The translations under genes and the position numbers were made by a program. Positions 8,615-17,669 of a DNA stretch of 64,000 nt are shown here, piece after piece. The notes below the pieces were generated by a model, which searched no databases, was not told the DNA's origin, and saw only the letters and a program-made list of their open reading frames with translations. This stretch comes from Chroococcidiopsis thermalis PCC 7203 (GTDB lineage: Bacteria > Cyanobacteriota > Cyanobacteriia > Cyanobacteriales > Chroococcidiopsidaceae), in contig NC_019695.1 of NCBI RefSeq assembly GCF_000317125.1, positions 3,522,336-3,586,335 of the forward strand. Reading direction: 5' to 3'. Within the stretch, counting starts at the first letter, position 1; each line of letters opens with the position of its first letter.

Positions 8615-9553
8615 ATGTTACTAAAAGCCCAACAGTATCGATTAGTTACGAGAAGCGATTTTGACGGTCTCGTCTGTGCTGTTTTACTAAAAAGTTTAAA
8701 TTTAATCAATGAGATTAAGTTCGTCCATCCGAAAGATATGCAAGATGGCAAAATTGAAATTACTAATCATGATATTACTACAAATTTACCTTATGTTGAA
8801 GGTGCGTATTTAGCCTTCGACCATCATTTTAGCGAAACGCTGAGAAATCGCGATCGCTCCTCCACTCATATCATCGATCCTAACGCTCCATCTGCTGCCA
8901 GAGTTGTTTACGATTATTTTGGTGGAGCGGAAAAATTCCCTCATATTTCCCAAGAGATGATGACAGCAGTTGATCGAGCGGACGCGGCTCAATTTACTTT
9001 AGAGGAAGTTTTACGACCTCAAGGCTGGGTACTGCTGAATTTTTTGATGGATGCGAGAACGGGGTTAGGTAGATTTAGAGATTTTAGAATTTCTAATTAC
9101 GATTTGATGATGAATTCGATCGATGCTTGTAAAGACAGCACGATTGACGAGATTTTAAATCTTCCTGACGTGAAAGAAAGGGTCGATGTTTATCGCGAAC
9201 ACGAAGCTAAATTTCAAGCACAAATTAAAAAGTGTGCGACTGTTCGTGACAAAACAGTTGTATTAGATCTGAGGCAAGAAGAGACAATTTACGCGGGGAA
9301 TCGGTTTATGGTTTACGCTTTATATCCTGAGTGTACTGTCTCAATTCATGTCATGTGGGGTTTGAAGCAACAAAATACAGTGTTTGCAGTTGGCAAATCG
9401 ATTTTCGATCGCAGTTCTCAAGTTAATATTGGCGAGTTGATGTTAAAGTATGGTGGTGGTGGTCATGCCAACGCTGGAACTTGTCAAGTCGCGCATGAAG
9501 TAGTGGATGAAACATTAAGGGAAATCATTAGCCAAATTAAGGCGAACGAGTAA
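8615..9553 (+). CDS. DHH-family phosphoesterase
   Basis: A 312-residue protein with the DHH motif I RSDFDGLVCAVLL (residues about 12-24), the AFDHHFSE motif near residue 68, a further Asp-containing TAVDRADA motif, and a C-terminal DHHA1 domain with GGGGHANAGTCQV. These residues bind Mn/Mg ions. Family members are oligoribonucleases (NrnA), c-di-AMP phosphodiesterases or exopolyphosphatases; the sequence alone does not decide. It is divergent from the PEP synthase-like gene, which starts about 230 bp away. Confidence 0.88.
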   Translation: MLLKAQQYRLVTRSDFDGLVCAVLLKSLNLINEIKFVHPKDMQDGKIEITNHDITTNLPYVEGAYLAFDHHFSETLRNRDRSSTHIIDPNAPSAARVVYDYFGGAEKFPHISQEMMTAVDRADAAQFTLEEVLRPQGWVLLNFLMDARTGLGRFRDFRISNYDLMMNSIDACKDSTIDEILNLPDVKERVDVYREHEAKFQAQIKKCATVRDKTVVLDLRQEETIYAGNRFMVYALYPECTVSIHVMWGLKQQNTVFAVGKSIFDRSSQVNIGELMLKYGGGGHANAGTCQVAHEVVDETLREIISQIKANE

Positions 9554-9591
9554 TTTAAATTTGATTTTATTGGTTTGAATATCATATTCGT

Positions 9592-9654
9592 GTAGGGGTG
9601 GGTTCACCAAAAATACTTGAAATACTTGCAGTTTATTGATAAACTCACCCCAGC
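9592..9654. repeat. family C palindromic repeat, diverged copy
   Basis: Begins GTAGGGGTGGGTTCACC and ends with AAACTCACCCCAGCAG; the arms still pair over about 12 bases with mismatches. It sits 38 bp downstream of the DHH gene. The interior is A/T-rich and unlike the other copies. Confidence 0.6.
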
Positions 9655-9736
9655 AGATCTGTAAAAGTTGACGCATTTTGATAAATGTTGCTGCGATCGC
9701 AAATTTAATACAATATGTGGGAATTACTGGGTCTTG

Positions 9737-9798
9737 GTAGGGCGGGTTTATCGATCTCCTCGTGAGAAGATAAAGATTGTTGGTAAACCCGCCCCTAC
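9737..9798. repeat. family C palindromic repeat at the tex 3' end
   Basis: Starts GTAGGGCGGGTTTATC and ends GGTAAACCCGCCCCTAC, 62 bp, with inverted ends. It abuts the stop codon of the minus-strand tex gene (9802) and is the second family C element in the space between two convergent genes. Confidence 0.8.
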
Positions 9799-9801
9799 GT
9801 T

Positions 9802-11958
9802 TTATTTATTTAACTTCATTGACAACCCAATTCGTTTTCTCTGCACGTCAATTTCTAATACACGCACTTTGACAATTTGTCCAACCTTGACAAACTTTTT
9901 CGGATCGTCCACAAAGCGATCGGCTAGTTGAGAAATATGAACTAAACCATCTTGGTGTACGCCAATATCTACAAACGCGCCAAAGTTGGCTACGTTAGTG
10001 ACGATTCCTTCTAATTCCATGCCCGATTTGAGATCGGAGATTTCTTTGATATCCTCTCGAAATGTAGCATATTTAAATTCAGCTCTAGGATCTCTGCCGG
10101 GTTTTTCTAATTCGCCGATAATGTCTCTTAATGTTGGTTCGCCTACAGTTTCAGTCACGTATTTTTTCAGATTCGTTCCTTTGAGCTTAGATGCAACTTG
10201 AGAAATTTGAGTTAATGATACGTTTAAGTCGTTAGCGATCGCCTCCACAATTTTATAACTTTCCGGGTGAACGGCTGTATTATCTAAAGGATTTTCTCCA
10301 CCTCGAATCCGTAAAAATCCGGCAGCTTGCTCGAAGGCTTTTGGTCCTAATTTGGCTACCTTGAGTAACTGACGACGGTTTTTAAATACACCGTTTTCAT
10401 TCCGATAGGCAACAATGTTATTGGCAATTGTTGTCGTAATTCCAGATACATAACCCAGTAACTCCTGAGAAGCAGTATTAAGGTCTACGCCTACGTAGTT
10501 CACGCAACTTTCTACGGTTTCCTCTAGCTTTTGCTTCAAAAGTTTTTGGTCTACATCATGCTGATATTGTCCCACACCAATTGATTTGGGATCGATTTTA
10601 ACTAATTCTGCTAGCGGATCTTGCAAGCGTCTGCCAATACTAATTGCACCGCGCACGGTAATATCAAGTTCGGGAAATTCCGCGATCGCAACTTGACTGG
10701 CAGAATAGATCGATGCGCCCGATTCATTGACCATCACTTTAATTGGTTTGCGTTCCACCGTCTGCAAGACTTCTGAAATAAATTCATCCGTCTCTCGTCC
10801 TGCCGTACCGTTACCGATCGCAATTAACTCAACGCGGTATTTTTCCAACAATTGCTTAACAGTTTGTGCTGCTTGCGATCGCGCTGCTGCTGATTGGTGG
10901 GGAAAAATTGCTTGATATGCCAAAAATTGCCCTGTTTGCGATAGTACGGCTACCTTACATCCCGTCCTAAATCCAGGATCGATCGCCAGTGTCGGACGCA
11001 TTCCGGCTGGACTGGATAACAATAAATCGCGTAAATTTGCCTCAAAAGTTTTAATTGATTCAACATCGGCAAAGCTTTTTTTCTCATTACGGACGGCACT
11101 AATTAATGACTCTTTCATCAATCGCGTCCATCCATCTTTGAGTAAATCGTGGTAGAATTTCCTCAAACTGGGGTTCTTCGTGCGAATTTCCTGCGATTCT
11201 AGATAGGACAATACCACCCCTTCATCAAAACTGAGATCGAAATCCAAGATTCCTTCGGCTTCACCACGATATAGCGCGAGTAGATTGTGCGGTGCGATAT
11301 CTTCAACTCGAATTTGATAGTTGCGGTACATTTCAAATTTTGTCGTACCTTCGGGGTAATCGTCCTTGACGCGCGAGACAAACACCCCTTCGTTGAGTAG
11401 ATATTCGCGGATGTAAGCGCGTAATTCGGCTTTTTCAGCAATTTCCTCTGCCAAGATATCAGCTGCACCTTTAAGCGCTTCCTCCTTTGACTTAACTCCC
11501 TTTTCCTCAGAAATATATTTTACTGCTTCTGATTCTAAAGGTACGATAGGGGCGTTTTTGACATTGAGAGATTTAATCCACTCGGCGAGTGGTTCTAATC
11601 CCTTTTCTCGCGCCGCCGTAGCGCGGGTGCGGCGTTTGGGGCGATAGGGAAGGTATAAATCTTCTAATTCAGTTTTCTGCAAGCAGGCGGTGATTTTTGC
11701 CTGTAGTTCCTCTGTCAGTTTACCAAGAGAGGCGATCGCGCTTAAAATCGCTGCTTTTCTTTCTTCTAGTTCTGTGAGGTAGGCGTGTCTCTCAGCTAGT
11801 TCCCGCAGTTGGGTTTCGTTCATCTCCCCCGTGCGTTCTTTGCGGTAACGAGCGATAAATGGAATTGTTGCACCCTCCGCCATCAGTTCGAGTGCGCTTT
11901 GCACCTGGAAGGGTTTGAGATTTAGTTCTTGAGCTAGTAGTTGGGGAATGTTTACCAT
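9802..11958 (-). CDS. tex: Tex-family RNA-binding transcription accessory protein
   Basis: A 718-residue Tex/YhgF protein. The N-terminal helical region (QLLAQELNLKPFQVQSALELMAEG, IPFIARYRKERTGEMNE) is followed by the YqgF/RuvC-like domain (TLAIDPGFRTGCKVAVL), the helix-hairpin-helix region (VNYVGVDLNTASQELLGYVSGI) and a C-terminal S1 RNA-binding domain (GMELEGIVTNVANFGAFVDIGV). The length is slightly under the usual 720-780. Tex is linked to transcription and RNA/DNA damage tolerance. The start ATG at 11958 is the natural family start (MVNIPQLLAQEL). Confidence 0.93.
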   Translation of the reverse strand: MVNIPQLLAQELNLKPFQVQSALELMAEGATIPFIARYRKERTGEMNETQLRELAERHAYLTELEERKAAILSAIASLGKLTEELQAKITACLQKTELEDLYLPYRPKRRTRATAAREKGLEPLAEWIKSLNVKNAPIVPLESEAVKYISEEKGVKSKEEALKGAADILAEEIAEKAELRAYIREYLLNEGVFVSRVKDDYPEGTTKFEMYRNYQIRVEDIAPHNLLALYRGEAEGILDFDLSFDEGVVLSYLESQEIRTKNPSLRKFYHDLLKDGWTRLMKESLISAVRNEKKSFADVESIKTFEANLRDLLLSSPAGMRPTLAIDPGFRTGCKVAVLSQTGQFLAYQAIFPHQSAAARSQAAQTVKQLLEKYRVELIAIGNGTAGRETDEFISEVLQTVERKPIKVMVNESGASIYSASQVAIAEFPELDITVRGAISIGRRLQDPLAELVKIDPKSIGVGQYQHDVDQKLLKQKLEETVESCVNYVGVDLNTASQELLGYVSGITTTIANNIVAYRNENGVFKNRRQLLKVAKLGPKAFEQAAGFLRIRGGENPLDNTAVHPESYKIVEAIANDLNVSLTQISQVASKLKGTNLKKYVTETVGEPTLRDIIGELEKPGRDPRAEFKYATFREDIKEISDLKSGMELEGIVTNVANFGAFVDIGVHQDGLVHISQLADRFVDDPKKFVKVGQIVKVRVLEIDVQRKRIGLSMKLNK

Positions 11959-12018
11959 CGAGTCAGTTTATGCAGTCTCTCTTAAAGGTAATATGCCATA
12001 TGATTCAAAAGTGCAACG

Positions 12019-12376
12019 GTGAGCGAAGTGGCGAAATTACCCGATGAAACATTTTCTACTATCTTTAGCTTGCAACGATGACTGCTAGAACGCATCGACG
12101 AAGCTACAGCTACAGATGCAGCCATCTTTGAGCGGTTTGGAGAAGTGGAGGAAACAAGACCAGAACTAGAAGAACTCCAAAGTATTAGGGAGAGATCGAC
12201 ATCTGCTTACACTCGACTCTACACTCTTTTGTTAAGAGTGGCAGAGGCTCAACCAGTAGCTAGTTCTGCTACGCTAAATTTATTTACTGGAGCAATCGAT
12301 AGAGCAGACACAAGCCTACGTTGATTCAGCAGCAGCAAGTATTATGGATGTCAAAAGGAACTGGAATTTGCCATGA
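12019..12376 (+). pseudogene. decayed small hypothetical gene (one in-frame stop, one frameshift)
   Basis: Reading from GTG at 12019 gives a plausible helical protein interrupted by TGA at 12079-12081, then continuing LLERIDEATATDAAIFERFGE and on to a stop at 12322-12324. Shifting frame near 12300 restores QTQAYVDSAAASIMDVKRNW up to a TGA at 12374-12376, which overlaps the ATG of the next gene (ATGA). The continuity on both sides of the two lesions and the restored overlap argue that this was one gene of about 118 codons, co-transcribed with the next. I do not recognise the family. Confidence 0.6.
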
Positions 12377-12573
12377 GTAACCAACCTAGAATACCCGATC
12401 CAGAAACCAGAAAGCGATCTGTTGAGAAGTTAAAGGAAGTTTGTCGTCAGTTTGACGAGTTGAATGAGTTACTCGATCGCGCGATCGCAAGTGCAGAAGC
12501 AGATATTCGCAATAGTCCATCATCCGCTTATCGGACGCGACAGCAGCAGAAAAGGAGACAAATGGAAATATAA
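12373..12573 (+). CDS. hypothetical small protein
   Basis: A 66-residue hydrophilic protein starting MSNQPRIPDPETRKRSVEKL, with a helical middle (EVCRQFDELNELLDRAIASAEADI) and a basic Gln/Arg-rich tail. Its ATG overlaps the stop of the decayed gene upstream and its stop directly abuts the ATG of the GNAT gene, so it sits in a tight three-gene row. No family was recognised. Confidence 0.6.
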   Translation: MSNQPRIPDPETRKRSVEKLKEVCRQFDELNELLDRAIASAEADIRNSPSSAYRTRQQQKRRQMEI

Positions 12574-13029
12574 ATGGAAATAAAGATTGACGATCTTTCT
12601 GGCTCTGAAATTGCTGAGTTTTTGGAAGAACATATCAGAGAAATGAAGTCCGTTTCGCCTCCTGAAAGTAAACATGCTCTAGATTTGGCAGGGTTGAGAA
12701 AACCACAAATTACATTTTGGACGATTTGGGATAGTAGTTGCTTAATAGGCTGTGGTGCAATGAAAGAATTAGATGCAAGCCATGCTGAAATTAAGTCGAT
12801 GCGTACAACAACCTCATATAGAGGGAAAGGTGTTGCATCAATGCTACTTCAGCATATCTTGAACGAAGCGAAGCTACGAGGTTATCGGCGTATAAGTTTA
12901 GAAACTGGATCGATGCCTTTTTTTGAGCCAGCACGCAATTTATATGCGAAATACGGCTTTAAGAACTGTGCGCCTTTTTCTAAATATAAAGAAGATCCAA
13001 ACAGTGTGTTTATGACAAAGGATTTGTAA
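12574..13029 (+). CDS. GNAT-family N-acetyltransferase
   Basis: A 151-residue acyltransferase. The acetyl-CoA-binding motif A is recognisable in KSMRTTTSYRGKGVASMLLQ (R-G-K-G-V-A), followed by the helix HILNEAKLRGYRRISLETG and the motif B region FFEPARNLYAKYGFKNC. It resembles the PhnO/ElaA-like cytoplasmic group; the acceptor substrate cannot be told. The start follows the previous stop with no gap, suggesting coupled translation. Confidence 0.88.
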   Translation: MEIKIDDLSGSEIAEFLEEHIREMKSVSPPESKHALDLAGLRKPQITFWTIWDSSCLIGCGAMKELDASHAEIKSMRTTTSYRGKGVASMLLQHILNEAKLRGYRRISLETGSMPFFEPARNLYAKYGFKNCAPFSKYKEDPNSVFMTKDL

Positions 13030-13076
13030 TTTAAAATCTTCTTCTTTGTGTCTTTGCGTCTTTGCGCGACACAAAA

Positions 13077-14261
13077 CTATATCTTGAAATGCACCTGAGA
13101 ATTAAGCTGACACAAAATTTCTACTAATTGCTCAATCTGACTCAATTCATGAGTCGCCATCACAGAAAATCTTATTCTACTTGTCGGTACGGTAGGGGGA
13201 CGAATTGCTGGCGCAAAAATTCCCGACTCTTTCAAATTTGAACCAAATTTTAAAGCCGTGGCTGCATCTGCTAATTGCAAGCACAAAATTGGCGACTCAG
13301 AAGGTAATAATTTTAATTGCGGTAATTCTTGAGTCATTAAATGTTTTAAATAATTAATATTTTGCCAAAGTTGCTGTCTGCGTTCTGGTTCTTCTCGTAC
13401 AATAGAAATTGCCGCGATCGCAGCCGCAGTATCGGCAGGAGAAAGAGCTGTGGTATAAATCCAACTAGCCGCACGGTTGCGTAGAAAATCAATTAAAGCG
13501 GCTGAACCTGCGACGTAACCGCCTAAACTTCCCAAGGCTTTGCTCAGCGTGCCAACTTGAATTAACGGGCTACTAGTAAGATTGAAATGTTCGACGCAAC
13601 CAGCCCCAGTTTTACCAAAAACTCCGGTAGCGTGAGCCTCATCAATTAATAGCATACAGTTAAATTGAGCTGCTAAATCTATTAATTCTGGTAACGGGCA
13701 TAAATCTCCATCCATACTAAAGACACTATCAGTCATAATTAAACAACGACGGTAGCGATCGCGTTGTTCTAACTGGGTTTTTAAAAATAAAATATCGTTA
13801 TGGGGATACTCAATAATTGTTGCACCGCTGAGAATCGCTCCATTTTTTAAGCAAGAATGATTGTATTGGTCTGAAAGAATTAGATCTCGTTTGCCAACTA
13901 AAGCCGCAATTGTACCCAAATTTGCCAAATATCCCGAACTGAAAACTACAGCATCTTCAGTTTGTTTTAGAATTGCGACCGCTCGTTCCAATTCTCGATG
14001 CAATTCTCGATGTCCGCTAAGTAAACGAGAACCCGTACTTCCCGCACCGTATATCTGCGTAGCCGTTATAGCTGCTTGAATTAGTCTTTCATCGCCTGCT
14101 AACCCTAAGTAGTCGTTACTAGCAAAATTAATCAGCGATCGCCCTTCCATTTGGATAATAGCACCAGGGCGGCTGTCAATTGTCTGTACGGCACGATACC
14201 AATCGGCTTTGTGGATGGTTGCTAAAGATTGTTCTATCCAAGCATAAGGATCTTTTGACAT
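13077..14261 (-). CDS. bioF: 8-amino-7-oxononanoate synthase
   Basis: A 394-residue PLP-dependent alpha-oxoamine synthase that joins pimeloyl-ACP/CoA and alanine in biotin synthesis. It shows [31 protein letters not shown], the PLP-site segment [18 protein letters not shown], and the PLP lysine in [19 protein letters not shown] chose ATG 14261 ([11 protein letters not shown]). The frame stays open to 14348 only because it reads through a family A palindrome (14302-14329). No other bio gene is nearby. A related KBL activity cannot be excluded. Confidence 0.88.
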   Translation of the reverse strand: MSKDPYAWIEQSLATIHKADWYRAVQTIDSRPGAIIQMEGRSLINFASNDYLGLAGDERLIQAAITATQIYGAGSTGSRLLSGHRELHRELERAVAILKQTEDAVVFSSGYLANLGTIAALVGKRDLILSDQYNHSCLKNGAILSGATIIEYPHNDILFLKTQLEQRDRYRRCLIMTDSVFSMDGDLCPLPELIDLAAQFNCMLLIDEAHATGVFGKTGAGCVEHFNLTSSPLIQVGTLSKALGSLGGYVAGSAALIDFLRNRAASWIYTTALSPADTAAAIAAISIVREEPERRQQLWQNINYLKHLMTQELPQLKLLPSESPILCLQLADAATALKFGSNLKESGIFAPAIRPPTVPTSRIRFSVMATHELSQIEQLVEILCQLNSQVHFKI

Positions 14262-14301
14262 GGGGGATGAGAACGTAAATATTCTATACAGCATGATACT
14301 T

Positions 14302-14329
14302 GTAGGGGCGCACAGGTGTGCGCCCCTAC
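14302..14329. repeat. family A 28-bp palindrome upstream of bioF
   Basis: Arm GTAGGGGCGCACAG followed by its near-perfect reverse complement (central GGTG instead of GCTG). It lies in the 5' leader of bioF, about 40 bp from the start codon, and lengthens the open frame without being part of the family protein. Confidence 0.85.
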
Positions 14330-14568
14330 TACAGGTTACGTGTTTCATCTCAGCAATTCAGTAACCTTACCGATATACCTTTTAGAATAGGCGATCGCAT
14401 CTTCTCACCTGAGAATATACCAACAAATACCTAGTAACATCTAAGTAGGAATGCGGAGACAGCTGCACAAGTGCAGAATAAACCAGTGAATTTGCGGTTA
14501 AATAAAAATCAGCCTCATTCTAGGATGATCTCATATTCAATTTTCACTTAGAAAACAAAAGGTGCGTT

Positions 14569-14826
14569 GTGGCTTCAAACGGTAACATTAAACGTACATT
14601 AGATGAAGTTCTGCCTCTTGCAGAAAGTTTGCCACTAGAAGATAAAGCTGAGTTAGTACAGCGGTTGATTGGCGAACACTCAGGCTTAAATGTTGTTATT
14701 GATAATAGCTGTTTATCTGGTTCAATTATTGGGTTAGTTAACTTAATGAGTCGCGATGAGGTTGCAGAAACATTAATTGCGATCGCTAACAGAGTGATTC
14801 TTGAAGGAAAAATTTCTAAAGGATAG
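14569..14826 (+). CDS. hypothetical small helical protein
   Basis: An 85-residue protein from a GTG start at 14569 with AAAGGTG just upstream. The first half (TLDEVLPLAESLPLEDKAELVQRLIG) resembles the N-terminal helix pair of cyanobacterial small antitoxin-like proteins (the LPLEDKLELVQRL pattern). The second half is hydrophobic and Ser/Asn-rich with no recognised domain. There is no toxin neighbour. It ends in a strong hairpin shared with the convergent parA-like gene. Confidence 0.6.
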   Translation: MASNGNIKRTLDEVLPLAESLPLEDKAELVQRLIGEHSGLNVVIDNSCLSGSIIGLVNLMSRDEVAETLIAIANRVILEGKISKG

Positions 14827-14862
14827 TCGGAGGGTGCGTTATTAACGCACCTGACTATTTTA
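14823..14862. terminator. bidirectional terminator hairpin
   Basis: The stem pairs ATAGTC (14823) with GACTAT (14853) and GGTGCGTT with AACGCACC across a 3-base loop, followed by TTTTAAA. It lies between the convergent small gene (stop 14824-14826) and the parA-like gene (stop 14860-14862) and could end both transcripts. Confidence 0.75.
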
Positions 14863-15804
14863 AATAGTGGCAAAACTAGGATTCATCGGCTGAGTTTTTT
14901 GCTCTTGAGCTACGTTTAACTTCTGAACGAATTCCTGAGTTAGCTGACTAAAAGCTTTGGCTCCAGCAGAGTGAGGATTGCTCAAAACTACGGGCATAAA
15001 ACTATCAACTGCTTTAGCAACGTTGACATCCATTGGAATTTGAGTATTAAAGATTTTATCAGGGGTAAAATCCTGATTGATTCGCTGTACGACTTGCCTT
15101 TGGTATCTACCTGTAAATAGATTACCAGCCATTGTAAACACGATACCGATCAGTTGAATTCCCATGACAGCCTCGGCTTCATGGCTTTTTTTCAATTCGG
15201 CAATGCGTCTTTCTAATAACTGAATTCCTACAATCGATAGCGGTTCTGGCTTAGCTGGTAAAATATAGAAATCGCTGGCAGCAAGGGCGCTACGAGTCAT
15301 GAGATTGTAGCCAGGAGCGCAATCAAAAATAATGCAATCGTAGTCAGACATAATTGGCTGCAAAATCTGTCTGAGCAAAGTTCTCTCAAACCGATTCCAG
15401 ACAACTTCAAAGTCCAAGCGATCGACTTCAAAAGCTTTTTCATGTAGCATTTCTGCTACCATATATTCGTCATATAACTCAATATCTCCTGGCAATAAGT
15501 CCAGGTTATTAATATTACAGACCGAACGATGAATTGCATCTTGGATGGTAATTCTAGCTTGTGGGTTTGGCTGAATAATTTGGTTGATAAAATTCTTGAG
15601 GGTGCGTTTTCTTTTTCTATAGTTAGCAAACTCTGTGGGAGCCATCAAGCTGAGAGTGGCGCTAATTTGGGTATCTAAGTCAAAAATCAAGACTCGCTTA
15701 CCATGCTCTTTTGCTAGCGCCGTGGCTAGATTAACGCTGAGAGTTGTTTTGCCGACACCCCCTTTCATATTAGCAGTGGCGATCGTATAGGTCATATTTG
15801 ACAT
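14860..15804 (-). CDS. ParA-family ATPase (orphan)
   Basis: A 314-residue MinD/ParA-type ATPase: deviant Walker A MKGGVGKTTLSVNLA (residues about 14-28), FDLDTQISATLSLM (Walker A'), and Walker B CIIFDCAPGYNLMT. Such proteins form nucleotide-dependent dimers on DNA or membrane and position plasmids, chromosomes or cargo. No ParB gene or parS-like repeat is near, so its cargo is unknown. It looks more like plasmid-type Soj proteins with a long insert (about residues 60-120) than the chromosomal Soj. Confidence 0.85.
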   Translation of the reverse strand: MSNMTYTIATANMKGGVGKTTLSVNLATALAKEHGKRVLIFDLDTQISATLSLMAPTEFANYRKRKRTLKNFINQIIQPNPQARITIQDAIHRSVCNINNLDLLPGDIELYDEYMVAEMLHEKAFEVDRLDFEVVWNRFERTLLRQILQPIMSDYDCIIFDCAPGYNLMTRSALAASDFYILPAKPEPLSIVGIQLLERRIAELKKSHEAEAVMGIQLIGIVFTMAGNLFTGRYQRQVVQRINQDFTPDKIFNTQIPMDVNVAKAVDSFMPVVLSNPHSAGAKAFSQLTQEFVQKLNVAQEQKTQPMNPSFATI

Positions 15805-15926
15805 CCTCGCTATACAGCTCTTGGTCGGTTTGAATCTCCGAATAGCTTAGCTGCACTTGCATAAATGGGAGAAAATTGTTTGAATATCTTTATGAAATTT
15901 AGTCATCTAGTCGTGGCTTGGAAAAT

Positions 15927-15988
15927 GTAAGGGCGGGTTCACCGAGATCTAGATAAACAGCAGAGATTGCTGGTAAACCCGCCCCTAC
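15927..15988. repeat. family C palindromic repeat overlapping a stop codon
   Basis: Starts GTAAGGGCGGGTTCACC and ends GGTAAACCCGCCCCTAC. The TAG of the terminal GTAG (read on the minus strand) is the stop codon of the response-regulator gene, so the element joined or replaced the original gene end. Confidence 0.8.
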
Positions 15989-16656
15989 CCACCTGCAATC
16001 CATTTCTTTTGAATTGCCAACACTGCCGCCTGGGTGCGATCGCGTACTCCTAATTTCTGGATAATGGTATGGACGTGTACCCTAACCGTACCAGGAGTAA
16101 TGTATAGGGTAGAAGCAATTTCTTGGTTAGACTTACCCGCCGCAATTAAAGCTAAAATTTCTTGTTCTCGTTGCGTTAGCGGTTGGTTAGATTCTGCTGG
16201 AGTTGCGATCGCCTCACTCGTATCTGGGTTATGCTCGAATGTAGTGCGAATTTCTGTAGTTGCCGTGCGATCCCACCAAGAAGCACCAGCAGCCACCGAA
16301 CGAATTGCTAAAATCAAAGTCTCGGCAGCAATCCCTTTCAAACAATAACCCGCCGCCCCTGCGGCAATCAACCGCGCAATTAAAGACTTTTGGGAATGAG
16401 AAGTTAAGACTAAAACTGGTAACTGGGGATTTTGCTGTTTAATTTGCCGACACGCCTCTACACCGCCAATTCCAGGTAATCCTACATCGAGTAATACCAC
16501 ATCGAGGGCGTGACGCTGTACCATTTCTACGGCTGTTTCCCCATCCTCCGCTTCAGCAACGATTTCTATACCTGATTCTTGTTGCAATTTGACTTCTAAA
16601 CCAAGGCGAAAGAGTTCGTCATCTTCAACCAGGAGTAACCGTAAGGAAGGAGACAT
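15985..16656 (-). CDS. NarL/FixJ-type response regulator
   Basis: A 223-residue two-domain regulator. The receiver domain starts LRLLLVEDDELFRLGLEV, has the phosphoacceptor Asp in DVVLLDVGLPGIGG and Lys/Ala around LKGIAAETL. The C-terminal LuxR helix-turn-helix is LTQREQEILALIAAGKSNQEIASTLYITPGTVRVHV. I chose ATG 16656; the frame to 16731 overlaps the kinase gene. It follows the histidine kinase by 2 bp, so kinase and regulator form one unit. Its divergence from the kdp operon suggests that operon as a target, which is inference. Confidence 0.9.
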   Translation of the reverse strand: MSPSLRLLLVEDDELFRLGLEVKLQQESGIEIVAEAEDGETAVEMVQRHALDVVLLDVGLPGIGGVEACRQIKQQNPQLPVLVLTSHSQKSLIARLIAAGAAGYCLKGIAAETLILAIRSVAAGASWWDRTATTEIRTTFEHNPDTSEAIATPAESNQPLTQREQEILALIAAGKSNQEIASTLYITPGTVRVHVHTIIQKLGVRDRTQAAVLAIQKKWIAGG

Positions 16657-16658
16657 TC

Positions 16659-17669
16659 TTATGTATAAACTGACAAAGCTGGTAAGCGAAAACAGAAAAG
16701 CGCGCCTTGAGGCAAACAATTCTCTGCCCAAATTGTACCGCCATGCGCGGAAATAATTTGCCGTGTTAAATAGAGTCCCAAACCCGAACCTTTCGCTTGG
16801 CGATCGCTATGTCCTTGATAAAATCGTTCAAATAGATGTGGTAATTGTGCGTCAGTAATTCCCAAACCGTTATCCAAAACTTTGACAAGACAATATTCCG
16901 CCTGAGATTCAAATACCACTTCTACCTTACCACCGCGACGGGAATGATTAATTCCGTTTGTGAGGAGATTGGTAAACACCCGCGCTAATTGCAGTGCGTC
17001 ACCCTGAACCCACATGGCACGACGAAAATCTGAGTCTCCGTACCTCAAACTAATATAAACTTGACGCGAAGCAGCGAGATCTGTCAAGGAGGCGATCGCT
17101 GCTTGCGCTATTGTGACTAAATCCACAGGCGCTAGTTGTAATTGCAATCCTTCCGTATCATTGCGATAAACGTCTAGCAAGGTTTCCACCAATTGTAATG
17201 TAGACTGATGCGAACGGATCATCTTTTCTAAAATCTTGTAATGGGTAGGCGTAACCGTACCAAATTTTCCTTGTTCCCAAGCCTTGAGAGTTTCAATCGC
17301 ACCGAGTAGCGGAGTTTTCAAGTCGTGGGTAAGCGTAGAGGCAAAATCTTCTCTCACTCTAGCTAACTGTTCCTGAGACTGTAATTTAGCTTGTTGAGAA
17401 GCGATCGCAATTTCGTATTGATGGTTGCGATCGCCCAAGATTCCTGTCACAATCAGAGCGATCGCGGCAATGATCCGACTAGCGATCGTTGAAGCTTTTG
17501 CAATCTCATCTCCAGGCAGCCATAAATTTAAAATTGTCAGTCCTACAGCAGCAAGAGTAGTGTAAAATGTTGCTTTCCTACCCAAGCGGGAAGCTGAAAT
17601 TAGGATTGGTCCCGTGTAAAGATAGCCAAAGACATAATCTACAGGAGTCACGAACTCTAGTATCAGCAC
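16659..17669 (-). CDS. membrane sensor histidine kinase
   Basis: At least 336 residues. Two or more N-terminal membrane segments (YVFGYLYTGPILI; FYTTLAAVGLTILNLWL; IAAIALIVTGIL) are followed by a HisKA domain (ASTLTHDLKTPLLG with the phosphoacceptor His), the N-box region TNLLTNGINHS, G1 DNGLGI and G2 GSGLGLYLTRQI. The first usual start is GTG 17669, inside a membrane segment. The frame continues upstream 51 codons (to 17822, stop TAG at 17823-17825) with protein-like sequence but no ATG, GTG or TTG, so the true N-terminus is uncertain. Confidence 0.88.
   Translation of the reverse strand: MLILEFVTPVDYVFGYLYTGPILISASRLGRKATFYTTLAAVGLTILNLWLPGDEIAKASTIASRIIAAIALIVTGILGDRNHQYEIAIASQQAKLQSQEQLARVREDFASTLTHDLKTPLLGAIETLKAWEQGKFGTVTPTHYKILEKMIRSHQSTLQLVETLLDVYRNDTEGLQLQLAPVDLVTIAQAAIASLTDLAASRQVYISLRYGDSDFRRAMWVQGDALQLARVFTNLLTNGINHSRRGGKVEVVFESQAEYCLVKVLDNGLGITDAQLPHLFERFYQGHSDRQAKGSGLGLYLTRQIISAHGGTIWAENCLPQGALFCFRLPALSVYT

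Noticed and set aside
14262-14348. Longer N-terminus of bioF
   Set aside because: It is a translation of the family A palindrome and spacer; the family start is at 14261.
14860-15804. ParA-like gene as a sign of an integrated plasmid
   Set aside because: No ParB, replication gene or parS-like repeats nearby; neighbours are chromosomal housekeeping genes.
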